From: Pyrocephalus nanus
Taxonomy: Eukaryota > Chordata > Aves > Passeriformes > Tyrannidae
DNA: 64,000 nt
Direction: 5' to 3'
Assembly (NCBI GenBank): GCA_038380795.1
Contig: CM076263.1
Coordinates: 11,212,709 to 11,276,708, forward strand
Positions 1-12,352 of the stretch are shown here, in pieces. The notes under the pieces are model-generated. The model was not told the origin of the DNA, searched no databases, and was given only the letters and a program-made list of their open reading frames with translations. The translations under genes and the position numbers were made by a program. Each line of letters begins with the position of its first letter. Positions within the stretch are counted from its first letter, which is position 1.

Positions 1-744
1 ATTCCCTGGTGTAGAGTTAAGGCTAGTAATTGAATGATACAACTTACCACATGTAGTTTTGTCACTTCTAGATTTGACCATTTGCTTTATGTTGACCTTA
101 TGTATCATGCAGATGTCTTTTTTTTTTTTTTTCTGTAACATCTCCATCTGCTCTTCTTTGAGGATAAAGCAATTAGAAATACTAGAAATATTTTAATATT
201 TTTGAGTAATAGCCAAAGTGACTTGGCTATGGAATATCTAAAAAACATTATAAAATACCTTTACAGTATCTGTTCATACATAAATAAGTTAAAACAAGCT
301 GGTAATGCAGATAACAGAATGGTTTGGAAAAACATAAAGAAATAAGTGTTATTCAAAAGATGTTTATTTATGTATTGATTGTTATAAATTAGTATATATT
401 AGGGTCAAACAGGACATTCTGACCATCCAGCATCAAGTCAGAGGCACATCTACACACTCATGATTTTCCTTTCAGAAATACATTTTAGGATGTCCTTTAA
501 CCAATTGTAATGTAGTTGTATATGCTGGGGTATTTTTATGGAGTGTTAATCTTAGCATGACTTGCAGATATAAATCACATTTGATAGCTGAGCCCCCACC
601 TGTGTATTCTCATAAATGGTCCCACCAAGTAAGGTGGAAAGTGTAATTTTTCTTTAAAAAAAAAATATGCTAATGAATGACTGTGTATTGATACACAAAT
701 TTACTAGCAAAGTCCAAAGACTGAACAGTCTATTTTTCCTGCAG
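1..744 (+). other. SPEF2 intron (partial, 3' end)
   Basis: AT-rich intronic sequence ending in a good polypyrimidine tract and CAG acceptor. It contains a T homopolymer near 118-132. I see no further coding segment in it. Confidence 0.7.
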
Positions 745-852
745 GATCACGGAAGAAAGTCAGCATAATTCCTATAGACCCAGAAGTATTAAAGAAACAA
801 GAATTGACACTTAAAATAAAACAAGAACATCTATGTGCCTTGAAACATGAGG
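745..852 (+). CDS. SPEF2: SPEF2 exon a (phase 2 in, phase 1 out)
   Basis: The acceptor is tttttcctgcag and the donor is ggtatgt. The exon encodes a charged, helical stretch beginning SRKKVSIIPIDPEVLKKQEL and ending CALKHE, plus one base of a split codon. It is rich in Lys and Glu, as expected for the coiled-coil region that precedes the SPEF2 C-terminal domain. The first two bases complete a codon begun in an exon upstream of the window. The single leftover G joins exon b in frame. Confidence 0.88.
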
Positions 853-1383
853 GTATGTTACTATTTGGTTATTTGTATTGGGAGGTGATTGTTATTCCTA
901 ATTTAGGTAGTGTAATAATCAAAATTAGCCAGAAATACTTGAGAAAATCAACGGATAAAAAAGAAAAAAGAAGGGAGAGAGTAGTGTCTGGATTTATTTA
1001 GGGTGGTAATTGTCAGTCATTTTGTGATAAATATATTTAAAGTAGAAATGTGATTTTCATTATTTTATTCTCTGTTTCATTTCATCTAATTTAATTTGGC
1101 ACGACTAAGGAAATATTTGTCATGAGAGAAAAGCCTTAGCATAGGTGGTTAACTACTTTTCAGTTTTCAATCTTCAATTGAATTGAGTTCAGTACTTGAA
1201 ATATTTTGATATGTGAAAGAATTTTTGGCAATTGTATATTACCTTGATATTCTTCTCTGATTCCCTCTTCTTCAAGCCACATGGGATTCAAGCAGCAGGA
1301 CACATATTTTCTTTATTCTTTCAAGCGCCTTTAGAGACAGACTCTTCAAAAACTACATATTTTTCAGTTATTCTGACTCTTTA

Positions 1384-1728
1384 TCTTATCCAATAACTTC
1401 CAAGCCAATTCAGCCAAAAGTAGATGTCTGAAAAAAACCCCTAGATTGAAAGAGGTTTGAAAATTTTTTTGGAGACGGGTTTAGACTAAAAGAAAAATAC
1501 CTCTTTATCACTTAAGGGAAGATAGAGTCTAGCTGTTACAGATTCTATCTGGCAGCAGTTGGCAAGCCCATCACCATACATGTTACCTCTTCAATGGGCT
1601 AACTATTGCATAGTGTTTTATTATGAAAGGTAGAGGGCAAACAGCAGTTAATGAACAAAACACAAATTCATAAGGCTTCTTTATGTCCAGTCAGACCAAG
1701 TGCTTGTACACCTACCCACTTTCAAAAT
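1384..1728 (+). repeat. Inverted repeat, left arm (345 bp)
   Basis: This is the reverse complement of 3,608-3,952. The arms have equal length and differ at four sites in this arm (1476, 1528, 1536, 1593), all transitions, giving about 98.8% identity with no indel. Weaker homology continues outward to about 1,361 (to about 3,978 in the partner), interrupted by about 10 bases of indel-like divergence. I do not recognise the arm as a known transposon end. Confidence 0.93.
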
Positions 1729-2854
1729 GTTTTAATACAGAAGCAGTTTAAGGATAAATATTCTAAGGTTTTGGAGTAATGAGAGTAAACGAATAGTAAT
1801 AACTTTGAAGTTCCTAATAGCATGAAGATGAATGTTATTCATTAACAGGTTTTGTTTTCTTTAAATTGCTTTATTTTTTGTCCTATATTTTAAAAAATCC
1901 AAGAACTTAAGGAATGCTAAACATGTGGAGCTATATTTTCTGTTTGGACAGGCACATAGTTGGTATTTGACATAATTTCACTTGCAGCTTTGGTAACTTG
2001 TTCTTTTGCTTATAAAGCTACACTGAGTCCAACAAAGACACTAGCTGTGGGTAGTTGCTAAGTTTCTAACATTGATTTCATATTTCATTTCTTTGTTGCA
2101 TCAATGTACCTTGCCTTTTACTCTGTTACTGTTAAGAGAGCAGCTTTGCTGGTGGACTGTGAAGTACATACTTCTGAAAATACAGGGAGACAAAAACTGT
2201 CATGCACTGACCTCTGCAACTACTGATGGCAGCTTCACAAGGAATGTGCAGAGAAGTCACAATTAAGGCAGCCTTAAACTGTACTACAGAAAGGTGGCTG
2301 GAGAGGCACAAAGTATCCTCTGAGGTACTTTCAGCTTAGAACCTTTACTTTTTCCCACCAATTAAAAAACCCTTTGTGAGACCCAAATGTTTAAAATGTT
2401 GAACATTAAGTCTTTATAGCTCAAAACAGAAACAACGCAGATTCATTATACTGTGACTGCAATTTTACATTTAAAGAACAATTCCTTATTTTTTGGTTTT
2501 TTTGCAATCCATCTTTCTACATGGGTTGCCTAAAGAAAGTTTCATCCCCAAACCTAAGTATTTTTACAAATTAATAGAATGTGCAATAAAAATAGTTATA
2601 GAAATAGTGACAGTCTTTAAGTTTGAAATCACTGTACCAGTTACTATAAAATTATTAATTATTTAAAAGATTCTGTCATACAGAAGTTAAATATTAGGGA
2701 AAACCAAGTTGGATACCGAATTTGCCATAAGTATTGAAAATAATCATTATTTCCTGGTCCTCTTTCCTTAGTCTTCTTTTTTAAGGCTTTTTGCCAGTTC
2801 CTTGTACCTCTCAAGCCTTAGCTGTCTTTTCATGCAGTTGGCATCCAGTTCTTA

Positions 2855-3165
2855 AATCATACAATGCCGTGTTTGGGTAGGAAGGGACTTTTAAAGCTCA
2901 CCTAGTCTACCCTCATGTCATGGGGAGGGACACATTCAACTAGATCAGGTTGCTCAGAGCCCTGTCCAACCTGACCTTGAATGTTTTAAGGGATGGGGCA
3001 CCTCCATGAACAATGTCTTCCAGTGTTTTACAGTAACCAATTCTCTCACACTGAAGAATTTCTTCCTTATCTTGTCTTTTTGCTCCAGCTCTACTAAAAA
3101 GTCTGTCCCCATCTTTCTAATAAGGCACTTTAGATACTGGAAGGTGCTAAAAGGTGCCAGAAGAG
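2855..3165 (-). mobile_element. CR1 LINE 3' fragment (old)
   Basis: This resembles the antisense 3' part of avian CR1: a GGTAGGAAGGGACTTTTAAAG-type start, the 'ctagatcaggttgctcagagccc' block (quoted in part), the stretch about losses of 'cctgtccaacctgaccttgaatg', and a 'aagaatttcttcctta' block. It is diverged and truncated. Boundaries are approximate. It lies inside the spacer of the inverted repeat. Confidence 0.75.
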
Positions 3166-3607
3166 CCAGCAGAACATATTAAACCATACCATCATTAAAT
3201 TCTCGATGTTTTTAAAATTTTCATGTGGATATTCTATGCATAATTTTGGTAGAAGTGAATTATTTTCTTACTGCTCAATAACCAGCTTTTTTTCTAATGC
3301 AACCTGAGTTTGAAGGTTTAAAATGGTAATATGTAGGAAGCACAGGGCAGAACAAGTGAGGCAATTTCAAAGGGTTGGAGGTTAGAAAAGCAAACTTTTA
3401 TTGTGATTAACATACATAATTATTTGGCTGTGTTCTCTGTAAAATTTATCCATAACAGGGTACTCACACTTGTATCATTAAGATTTTAGGTCTATTGCAA
3501 TATTAATTTTGTTCAATGTCACTGTTTACTTTAACATTCCCTGCACCACTGTGTTAGATTTATTAAGGTAATATAAAAATAAAAATTTATTAAGCTAATA
3601 TTAAAAG

Positions 3608-3952
3608 ATTTTGAAAGTGGGTAGGTGTACAAGCACTTGGTCTGACTGGACATAAAGAAGCCTTATGAATTTGTGTTTTGTTCATTAACTGCTGTTTGCC
3701 CTCTACCTTTCATAATAAAACACTATGCAATAGTTAGCCCATCGAAGAGGTAACATGTATGGTGATGGGCTTGCCAACTGCTGCCAGATAGAATCTGTAG
3801 CAGCTAGGCTCTATCTTCCCTTAAGTGATAAAGAGGTATTTTTCTTTTAGTCTAAACCCATCTCCAAAAAAATTTTCAAACCTCTTTCAATCTAGGGGTT
3901 TTTTTCAGACATCTACTTTTGGCTGAATTGGCTTGGAAGTTATTGGATAAGA
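3608..3952 (-). repeat. Inverted repeat, right arm (345 bp)
   Basis: This is the partner of 1,384-1,728 and is separated from it by a spacer of 1,879 bp. If transcribed within the SPEF2 pre-mRNA, the two arms could form a nearly perfect 345-bp double-stranded stem. Both arms lie in one intron, and no recognised exon lies between them. Confidence 0.93.
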
Positions 3953-4200
3953 CAGACAAAAGACAGAATAACTGAAAATTTCTTGCCTTGTGAATTCTGA
4001 TGCTTAGAGAATACACACTTTTGTAAAATACAGAATGCATAGAGGTGATTCTGAGAAAATACTTGTTTAAGAATATGAGTCATTAAGTAAGTGTTTTACT
4101 GTCTCAAAACAGGTAATCATGCTAAATTTTACATGCCTAAGACTGAGAACTTCTTAAAATTTTGTAAATGTTATTCATTATGACATTACCATTTAAACAG

Positions 4201-4339
4201 AGGCAGCCACAAAATCTCGATTAGACCTTATAAAAGAAAAAGCTTTAGCATTTGTTGGAGACCTAAAAATGAAAGCAGAAGAGGCTTACAGAGATATGGA
4301 AAAGTGGCTTGGATCCACCTTCCTGGCAGAAATGGCCAG
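4201..4339 (+). CDS. SPEF2: SPEF2 exon b (phase 1 in, phase 2 out)
   Basis: The acceptor is atttaaacag and the donor is CAG|gtaggt. The encoded sequence begins (E)AATKSRLDLIKEKALAF and ends WLGSTFLAEMA plus two bases of a split codon. Regular spacing of hydrophobic and charged residues predicts a long helix or coiled coil. The phases match exons a and c exactly. Confidence 0.9.
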
Positions 4340-5555
4340 GTAGGTATATCAATTTTAAACAATTTCATTTTTTTTTACCTAGACTGTAGTAGTAAATATA
4401 CTTGTTTGTGTAAGGAGAAATAATTTGGGAAAAGAATTAGAAAATAATAATTTTATTTCATGAACTGAAATTTCATTTTATCTTCAATACCTGAGTGGTA
4501 ATAACTCAGTTCCTAGAAGGGTTCTGCAGATAGCTGTAAAGGCAATTATCAGTTCTGGTATTTTTCTATTGTATATTTCTAGACTATTTATTGGACTACA
4601 GCTTTGGCAGATTTACAAGCAGATAACCAGTTATTCCATTTAGTAGAAGGCTCTGTATCATTTCAGTAGCTTCTGCCACTGTGGAATGTGAGATCATTTT
4701 CTTTCCTGTGCTTTACACATGCTGGAAAATTCCACCTGCCGTTATTACCACTTTCTATAAAGTTTCTCAAAATTATTTCAAGGATCATTAAAAAAAGTTC
4801 TCCTTCACAATTTTTCTGTCCTAGTAACTGAAATGTACTTGGCACCACTATATGACACTTAGACCATCTGGCATATCAAGTGTTCATATCATTAAAGGGC
4901 TTTTACTTTCCAAAGAAAAGAGGTCACTTTGCCCTTTGCAAAATGTTTCTGCCCTGTACTAACTTTTAAATCATACCTGGGACAGTGCTACTTGATCCAT
5001 CTCAGGGCATGCTCAAAAAGAAAGACACAAATGTAGGATGTGAAGGCTTTAACAGGCAGTAGCTCAAGGAGGCAAAGCCTCTGCCTTCCAGCCAGTTTTA
5101 TTTGCTCTCCTGACAACAAGACCCGCCAAAGACACTGTTTTTACAGAACATCATATCCTTTGCCCTGACACTCCAAGCCAAACCTATGTCTAGTTGAACG
5201 TTAAAGACTGCTAATGTCTTTCCCTCTATAAATTGTACTCATTGTACTTGAAAAGGAAGTTCATGTGCCTCTCCCCAGTTCTGCCCTAGGAAGTACTTTC
5301 ATATTTTTCCATCTGGTCTCTTCTGTGTCCTAGATCTGACTTTATATAAATTTCTTACAATAGTCAAAAGATGTCTTGATGCCAGAAGAGGAGTAGACCT
5401 CATAATGATTTTGCTGATTACAGAATTTGCACAGGGAATTTGTAATTCTTACTTCAGGAAAGCTCTAAAAGTGTAAACACATTAAAATTTAAAGCTATGT
5501 TATTAACACTCTGTATTAAAAGTACTCATGGTGTTCTTCATTGTCACTTTCACAG
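4340..5555 (+). other. SPEF2 intron
   Basis: Unique-looking AT-rich intron. I see no repeats, RNA genes or further coding segments. It ends in a short pyrimidine tract and CACAG. Confidence 0.65.
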
Positions 5556-5803
5556 TGTTGAAAAGCTGGTTGAGGCTGCACGGTATCATGTTGAGAGTTC
5601 TAGCAAAATCCAATATGAAATGACTTTAGAAGAAACAGATTTCTTCATCAATGGTGATGTAAAAATGTTTCCTGACCCTGTTCCTGACCACACAAGTCCT
5701 GTTCCCACACCACAAGTTCCGCGTGTAAAAACCTCTGGAAGTACTCTAACTATTTCACAACTCACTAAGCTTCATAAGCAGTTTCTACAGGTGGCACCTA
5801 AAG
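5556..5803 (+). CDS. SPEF2: SPEF2 exon c (phase 2 in, phase 1 out)
   Basis: This is the longest SPEF2 exon in the window, encoding 82 full codons. The sequence runs from VEKLVEAARYHVESSSKIQY through a Pro-rich linker (DPVPDHTSPVPTPQVPRV) to LTKLHKQFLQVAPK. The donor used is AAAG|gtagga, leaving one G. A second possible donor, CTACAG|gtggca, lies 13 bases upstream, but its use would put the next exon out of frame. This donor's phase allows in-frame joining to either of two downstream acceptors, the ordinary exon at 17,585 or the zinc-finger exon at 12,353. That choice would set which C-terminus is made. Confidence 0.92.
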
Positions 5804-8800
5804 GTAGGAAATTTTTTTCCTTTTAACTCCTTAAGGACTGTTAGTTACTTAAAATCTGGAGTAACTGTCTGGGAGCTACTAAACATTAGTATGACTAAAT
5901 ATAGTGATGAAGATTATGCTAGAGTTAAAGATCCTGCTACATAGGAAAGTCGTAGTGCAGAATATTGAAAATGTGAAATACCAGACCACTTGAAAGCTTC
6001 TAATGGCTTTGTTGTGGGCTTTGTATCCACAGAATCACATATTTAATATTCCTCTAACAGCTGTCTCTGTAATATGTTTTTAGAGGAGTACGTTTCATGC
6101 TTGCTAAACATTCAAGTCTGTAACTTCTTTACTAAATGAGAGCTCAGTGAACACTGACGCTATATTATTTTAAAACACAATTTTAAAGAAATCAGTATTT
6201 TCATGAAACTATTATAATTATTAACCATTGTATTCTTCCAGTCAATGTGTGCCTATTCTTTTGGATGTTAACTAAGATAATGTAATTTGCTAAATCAGCT
6301 ATGTAATTTTTCTTTTCCTTTGAATGTGCATTTATTGTATGCCTACCTGTTAATTATGGGAACCTTAGGCTTAGGATGCTTGAAAAGACTTATTACAAAA
6401 CTTCCTACGACTGTACAGATGTTACAAAATAATTTAGGTAAGGCAGTTTTAAACTGAGATGGAAAGTAGTTAAACACATATTTGCAGAGTGTTTCATTAT
6501 TTCCAGTGTTCCATATTATAATTTTGGTATGATTACCCTTAAGATTGCAAAATACAATATGTAAACAACTGCTTGCAATTTTAAATCAGACTCTTCCAAC
6601 GTAATAGGGCCACAAAGGCACTATGATGTTGAATTTAATTCTTTATTCAGAAAAGCTTTTATGAGTATTTATAGAGCAATTCCAATTTCCTTTTGCATAC
6701 AAAGCCATTTTAGGCAGAAAGATGTTTACAATTTTCCTTTAGAGAGATGCATATCATCTTATCAGTAGTGGAGGAGTGTGGATGTGTGTGTAAGCATTTC
6801 AAAATCTTCTGTAGAGACTAATTCTGCAGATAGTATTGCATATATTATGACACATGAAACTAAAAATCTGTGTGTTTGTAATCATTAGATAGTGCCAGAG
6901 AGGTGGAGCACAGATATCACTATGACCGGTCCTTTCACTTAAAAAGGGTTTTTTTGTTTTCAAGTTACTCATTCTTTAAGATATTTAAAACTAAAAAATT
7001 TTGTCCGTTACAAATTTCGAGACAGAACTTGCTTGTATACTTGTAATAATTAGCAAGAAAAAAATTGAAATCTTTATCTTTTGCAATATTTGTCATTTTG
7101 ATAATATTATATTCTCTAAAATAACCCAAGATGACTTTCATGGTACCCAAAAAATGAAATATCTTGACTTAGTAGTTATGAGACAATAAAGGAATGATGA
7201 TGCACGTTCTCTGGGACAATGGGAGAGAATTATTGTTTAAAATAAGGTTCTAAAAACAAGCAAGAATTTCTTCTGCTGTCTGGTCACTGTTAAGTCAAGA
7301 TATTTACCTTTTTTGGATAGTTGAATTAGGATGAAAATAACAAGCTGTGCAAGTCATCTTTAAAATACTTCTTCCTATTCTTTTTTTAAGACAGCATAAA
7401 TCATGCCCTACATTTGCTAAGGCCACCACTCCCCTTCATTATAAACTCCTTCCTCTTCTAAAACATTGGGAAAATTTTTCATATCCTTCTGCCTCCCCTT
7501 GTTCAATAGAATGCTCCACAGAAAATACATGCCTCATTAGTAGTAAGTCCCTCACTGAACAAAAGAGGGGAAAACACTAAAGCACCCAGCACCCTGGCAG
7601 CGAAATTGTTGACCTGCAGCTCTAAAGCAGATACAAAAAGGTAACAAACAAACCCCCGCCTTGGAGAACCTCTTAACTGATCTAGATTTGCTGCCAAACA
7701 TCTTAATTTTTTCTTATTCTTACCCTGCCGAGCAGATCTCTTAGCGTTTAATGGAAGTCCAGACAAACAAGCATATGAGGCACAGGCTATTAGGCAAGTC
7801 TAAATAGAATAAACCTGCCAATCTCCTTGTAGTGTGTGAATAGCAAAACTCCTAAAGTGGTTCTCAGAATTGAATATTAGGCTTTTCTAAAGCGTTATGG
7901 AGATTACATGAAGTGGATTTTTTACTTAGAAAGCAAGCAAATAAAGAGTAACAAAGAAGGGGTGATTATGATGGAAGAAGTGAACACGTAAACAGGTTTC
8001 TTACTGGCTATTTGGTAAATGTCAAAGGGAAGTCTTTTCAAGATATGTTTAACAAATTGCTAAAATTAAAGCTAGAAGTGTGAGTGGCAATATACTTAAA
8101 AGAATTTTGATATTCACAAAAGAATTCTGTATAAAAATTATAAACAGTTTTGTGTTTCCTAGGAATATAAAGTTTTAAAGAACTGCTGATTCGTCACAGA
8201 CAACTTTGTACTATCCTGCACACTTGGTTCTCCATGGAAGCACATTACTCTACATTCTAAGCACCGATGGACAAAAAAAAACCCAGCTTATGCTGGACCT
8301 TCCTACCTACTGACAGTCTTTCATTTGATAAGGAAATATTTATTTTTTTTTACTATTCCACGTGCCATTACCCAAACTCAACATGGCCCTGCAGTAATTG
8401 ATAATTTCACTAACTCTTTTGTTCAAGCTGTTGACAGTGCTCTAATATATTACCTCAGGAATGCTTTTTTATAGGAAAAGCTGTGGCATGTGGAGCTACT
8501 AACACTCACTTTTTTTTATTTTCTCCTCTGCAGTCTCTTTGGATGTGTGCTCTTCTTATCAACAAAATTAAACTAACTATCTATTAAATCTCATCCCCTT
8601 TGATTCCCTTCAGCACTATGTTCTTCTTATGACCACATCTCTTGTCATTGCAATTAGCACACATATGGAATGCCTTAGTTCTCTTCTAAAGGTGCTTCAG
8701 AAAATGCAATTTGGTTATGGCTTTGCATTACCAAGCAGATCAAATTGGATTCTATCCCCGACTATGTTCTCCATCTTATGACTGAATCGCACAAGGGAAT

Positions 8801-11800
8801 TTTAAATTTTATTATGTTTTTCATAGTCATGATCTTTATGAACCATTTCAATTTAATTATAGAAGCCATTATTCATCAGAAATAAACTTCAGTCAGGTTT
8901 AAAAAATTTCTATATCAAATAACAAAAAGTTTAATATATTTATAAAATTATTAAGTAGTCTGCTAAGATGTGAACATAAAGAATAGCCTATAACCAAATT
9001 GTGTTGCTATTTCTTTTCAAATTGTAGACTTGTCAATTGAATTTTACTGTGTTGCTAGATTTGGAACAAACAGATATATTAAAGTGTTCATGTAGTTCAG
9101 CTGAATTTTTACCTTTTTAATAGAATATTTTTTTTAATCAGAATTTTATGCTGACCCTGGATAATGTCTATGGATTATACTTTCTCCTCCCAAGCACTTC
9201 AGAAGCAATTCAAGATCTTACATTAGTAATCACTGTGACCTGACTTTGACGTATATAGGGATTGAAGTTCTTATGTGAGCATAAAAATAGATTCACCATC
9301 TCTAACTTACATTTTTTCAAGACTATTTTCAGTGTGCTTTTTGAAAACTTGAAAATAAAAAGGTTAAGTTTATAGAAAGAGGAAGTGTCTTTTAGTAGAT
9401 GAAAACCTGGTAATTCTACTGAAAGTTCCATTTACAGCTGCTGTTATATCTCTGACCAAATCGTGTATGTTACTTAATTTCAGAAATTTGCGACTGTTTG
9501 CCTATGTTTATAAATCTGTGTATCTAATTACTTGTATGGAACATACTTAACATGGTTGTATATGTTTCTGTGCATTTGAATGCATATATACCTAATTTTA
9601 AGATTTCAGTCAGCACAACAGAGGACCTCACCCCTCACTGCATCTGTGCAGCAACAGAAATATCTTACTCTCTGTGATTCTACATTTAAAATCCCAATTC
9701 TTGAAATTTATGAAGATTGGACATATAGCAGAATCAGTAATAATTAGAAAATAAATGATGTAAATATTTACAGTGAAATTCACCTTCAAGGATTGATGAG
9801 TCTTTCAATAACTTGGGTGGAAAGAATAATGTATTTGAAACCCCTGTCTTTGTCATCTAAGGATGGAAGTATACCATATAATTACCTGTTAGACTACTGA
9901 AGTTAGAGGAATATAATTCATCCTCAGGGTTTATTTCACTCATACTACAGAGTCTGGTGCATAACTTGCATGGATCATCATCCAGACCTCTTGAAATTAC
10001 TATGGAAATATTTTTTTCATTGAAAATGGAGGGGATTATAAATCTGTTCAAATGTTCTGGTAAAATTTTATGAAAAGGGAATAATGCTAACATAATTCTC
10101 ATCTCTAGTGTAGGTTTTTTGCCTTTGTAAATTTATAATCTGAATCTTTAATAGAGATTTACTACTTCCTCAGTTTAGGGAAATATTTTCATACAGTCCC
10201 TGTATGAAAATATTCTGCTGATTGGTGTGTTATTAAAAAAATCTCTTTTATATATCTGTGCCTTACAACTGAGGCATGGTGATTGCTCTTTGGTTAAATG
10301 TCACAGTCCTGGTTCACACAGTACAAATACCATGTACTCCTGCATTACTGTAATTCTTAATGCTCCTTTTTGGATGTTTAATTTTCTGTTTTCAATTTCA
10401 TTTGTGGTCATAGTCTCTTCATTAATTATGATTTGCATTTGTTTATGATGTTTCTGCACTGCTGTTTGAAACTTTAAAGGCTTTCTAATGTCACCTTGTG
10501 TATCAGGGAATGATACTACCTTTTAAAAAGTTTTTAATGAAAAAAAATTTACTTTGTGTAACTTTTCCTTCTTCTTTATTTCATTGATGACAAACTTTAT
10601 GTAAAAAAGAGGCTGCTTTATAAGTAGGGTGGCTTCCTTTTTTATCCTGTGTTCTTTCCAAAGTACTACTGAAACTGATCCTTTGTTCCTTTGTTCCTAT
10701 GTTCTTAGTTCCTGCATGGAAATTGAAAAATATTGGTAACACTGAAGGTCTGTCTTACAGAGAATATTATTCCTGGCAGTGGATCGCAGGTCTATTCTGA
10801 CCCTTATTTTTCTAAGCACCAGGAAATTTCTACAGGTGCCCATGCCCCTCAAGAAGCAGTAGGCACTATAAAGATGTTACAATAATTTTGTCCCTTCCAC
10901 CCTTTGACTTCTGAAGTTGCAGATCCATTAATCCATCTCTCCACCTCTTTTTCACCTACTCTTGTGTTTTTGTGGCTGCCTAATGGTAGGGAAAATTTCA
11001 AATCCTTACTGTATTTTACTGTATGGCCTCATCTTTTTGGTCCTGAGTATGGTACCTGGGCCCATCAGAAAAGCCTTCTGTGATCTAGTTGGTTTTACTG
11101 TCCATGTGGACCACAGCTGCTACTTCAGTTTTTAAGTTCTCTAAAAGGATCACTCAAATGTATTTAAACTGCATGTTCCTAACCTTTTCTAATATTATGG
11201 CCTTTCAGAGTGCTTAGAATAGAATGGAACAATCAAACTGCCATTTTTTACGACAAGGGGAACAGAGAGTTCTCACAAATTTTATAATATATATAAAAAT
11301 TTGCTCCTTCCTGTAAAATAGAAAAGTGGCATACAAAAACTCGTTTTCTTCAGACCTTTTAAGGCACCAGGAATGACATTTCTTTCTATGATTAGCTTAA
11401 TGTAATCATAAATTTTGCCTCTTGACGTACACATCATAATAAGGAGGGTGGGGAGTCAGACTGAGTTTAGGTCACTTGCTCAGGGTTTTAGTTTTGCTGT
11501 TTCCCAGTGAATAAATAGATTTCTAGTTGTCTTGCTTCCACTCTGCATGTAATTTCTCATCATTATTTGGTTGCTTGCTTTTAGAGTCCTAACTTTCTGG
11601 CAGCAGTATACTGAAAGAAGCAAAAAATGGGAGATTCATAATCTCTAGAGATAAAAGTTTCAAAAATTTCAGCTTATGGTGTTTTCTATTACAAAATACA
11701 AGAACAACTGTCTTCAGAAAATTAGGGAGATGTTGAGAACAATCTCAATGTTTCAAGACTCTTTTAATTTTGAGAACAAAACGAGAGGCTTATACAGTTC

Positions 11801-12352
11801 CTTGTTCTGAAAGTAGTAATAAAATCAGTCTGCATGTAAATATATTTTAAGAGAATCATGTCAGCTACATATGCCCTAGAGCATCTTATGCATTTTTTTT
11901 AGGTTTTTGATTATGTATTTACAGACTTGCTCCAAGTTAACTTTTCTGCTTATGTCAGGTATGATAGGCATTGTAATCGGTTTGTGACTTCAGTAGTATC
12001 TTCTGGAGAGATTTTTCCTTGAAAACCCTTTTTAATTCCACTTCCTAACTCTGCTTTTCTCTGTCTCCAAAATATTGATGCTGCTGCCTTTCACTGATTG
12101 CACATTCTGACAAACCCCTGATAGTCAAAAGGGAATTGAAGCCAAAACTGACCTTTTCTTAAAAGAATCCTGGATAGTCTCTGAATGATTTAAGGGCAGA
12201 TCTCTGTTTCCTTGTTCTCCTTCATGGCTGTTTATTTCAAAGTCTAGTCCCAAATGACCAAGATAAATATGGACCATAAAAAGAAAATATGCAATTGATA
12301 TTTTATGGAATAATAACTATTATATATTTAGTTGTTTCTTTTTAAATTATAG
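5804..12352 (+). other. SPEF2 intron, first part
   Basis: A long AT-rich intron. I see a perfect 15-bp hairpin at 10,182-10,214 and no CR1 fragment I can support. The short open frames in this stretch have no recognised homology. Confidence 0.6.
10182..10214. repeat. Perfect 15-bp hairpin, 3-nt loop
   Basis: The left arm AATATTTTCATACAG (10,182-10,196) and right arm CTGTATGAAAATATT (10,200-10,214) are exact reverse complements around a TCC loop. The stem is AT-rich. It could form a cruciform or RNA hairpin. No function is recognised, and it is too short for a typical microRNA precursor. Confidence 0.9.

Larger units (their letters stand above)
853..4200 (+). other. SPEF2 intron holding a large inverted repeat
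   Basis: This 3.35-kb intron contains two near-identical 345-bp arms in opposite orientation (listed separately) and an old CR1 fragment in the spacer between them. I see no extra exon. Open frames near 2,072 are short and lack homology. Confidence 0.75.
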
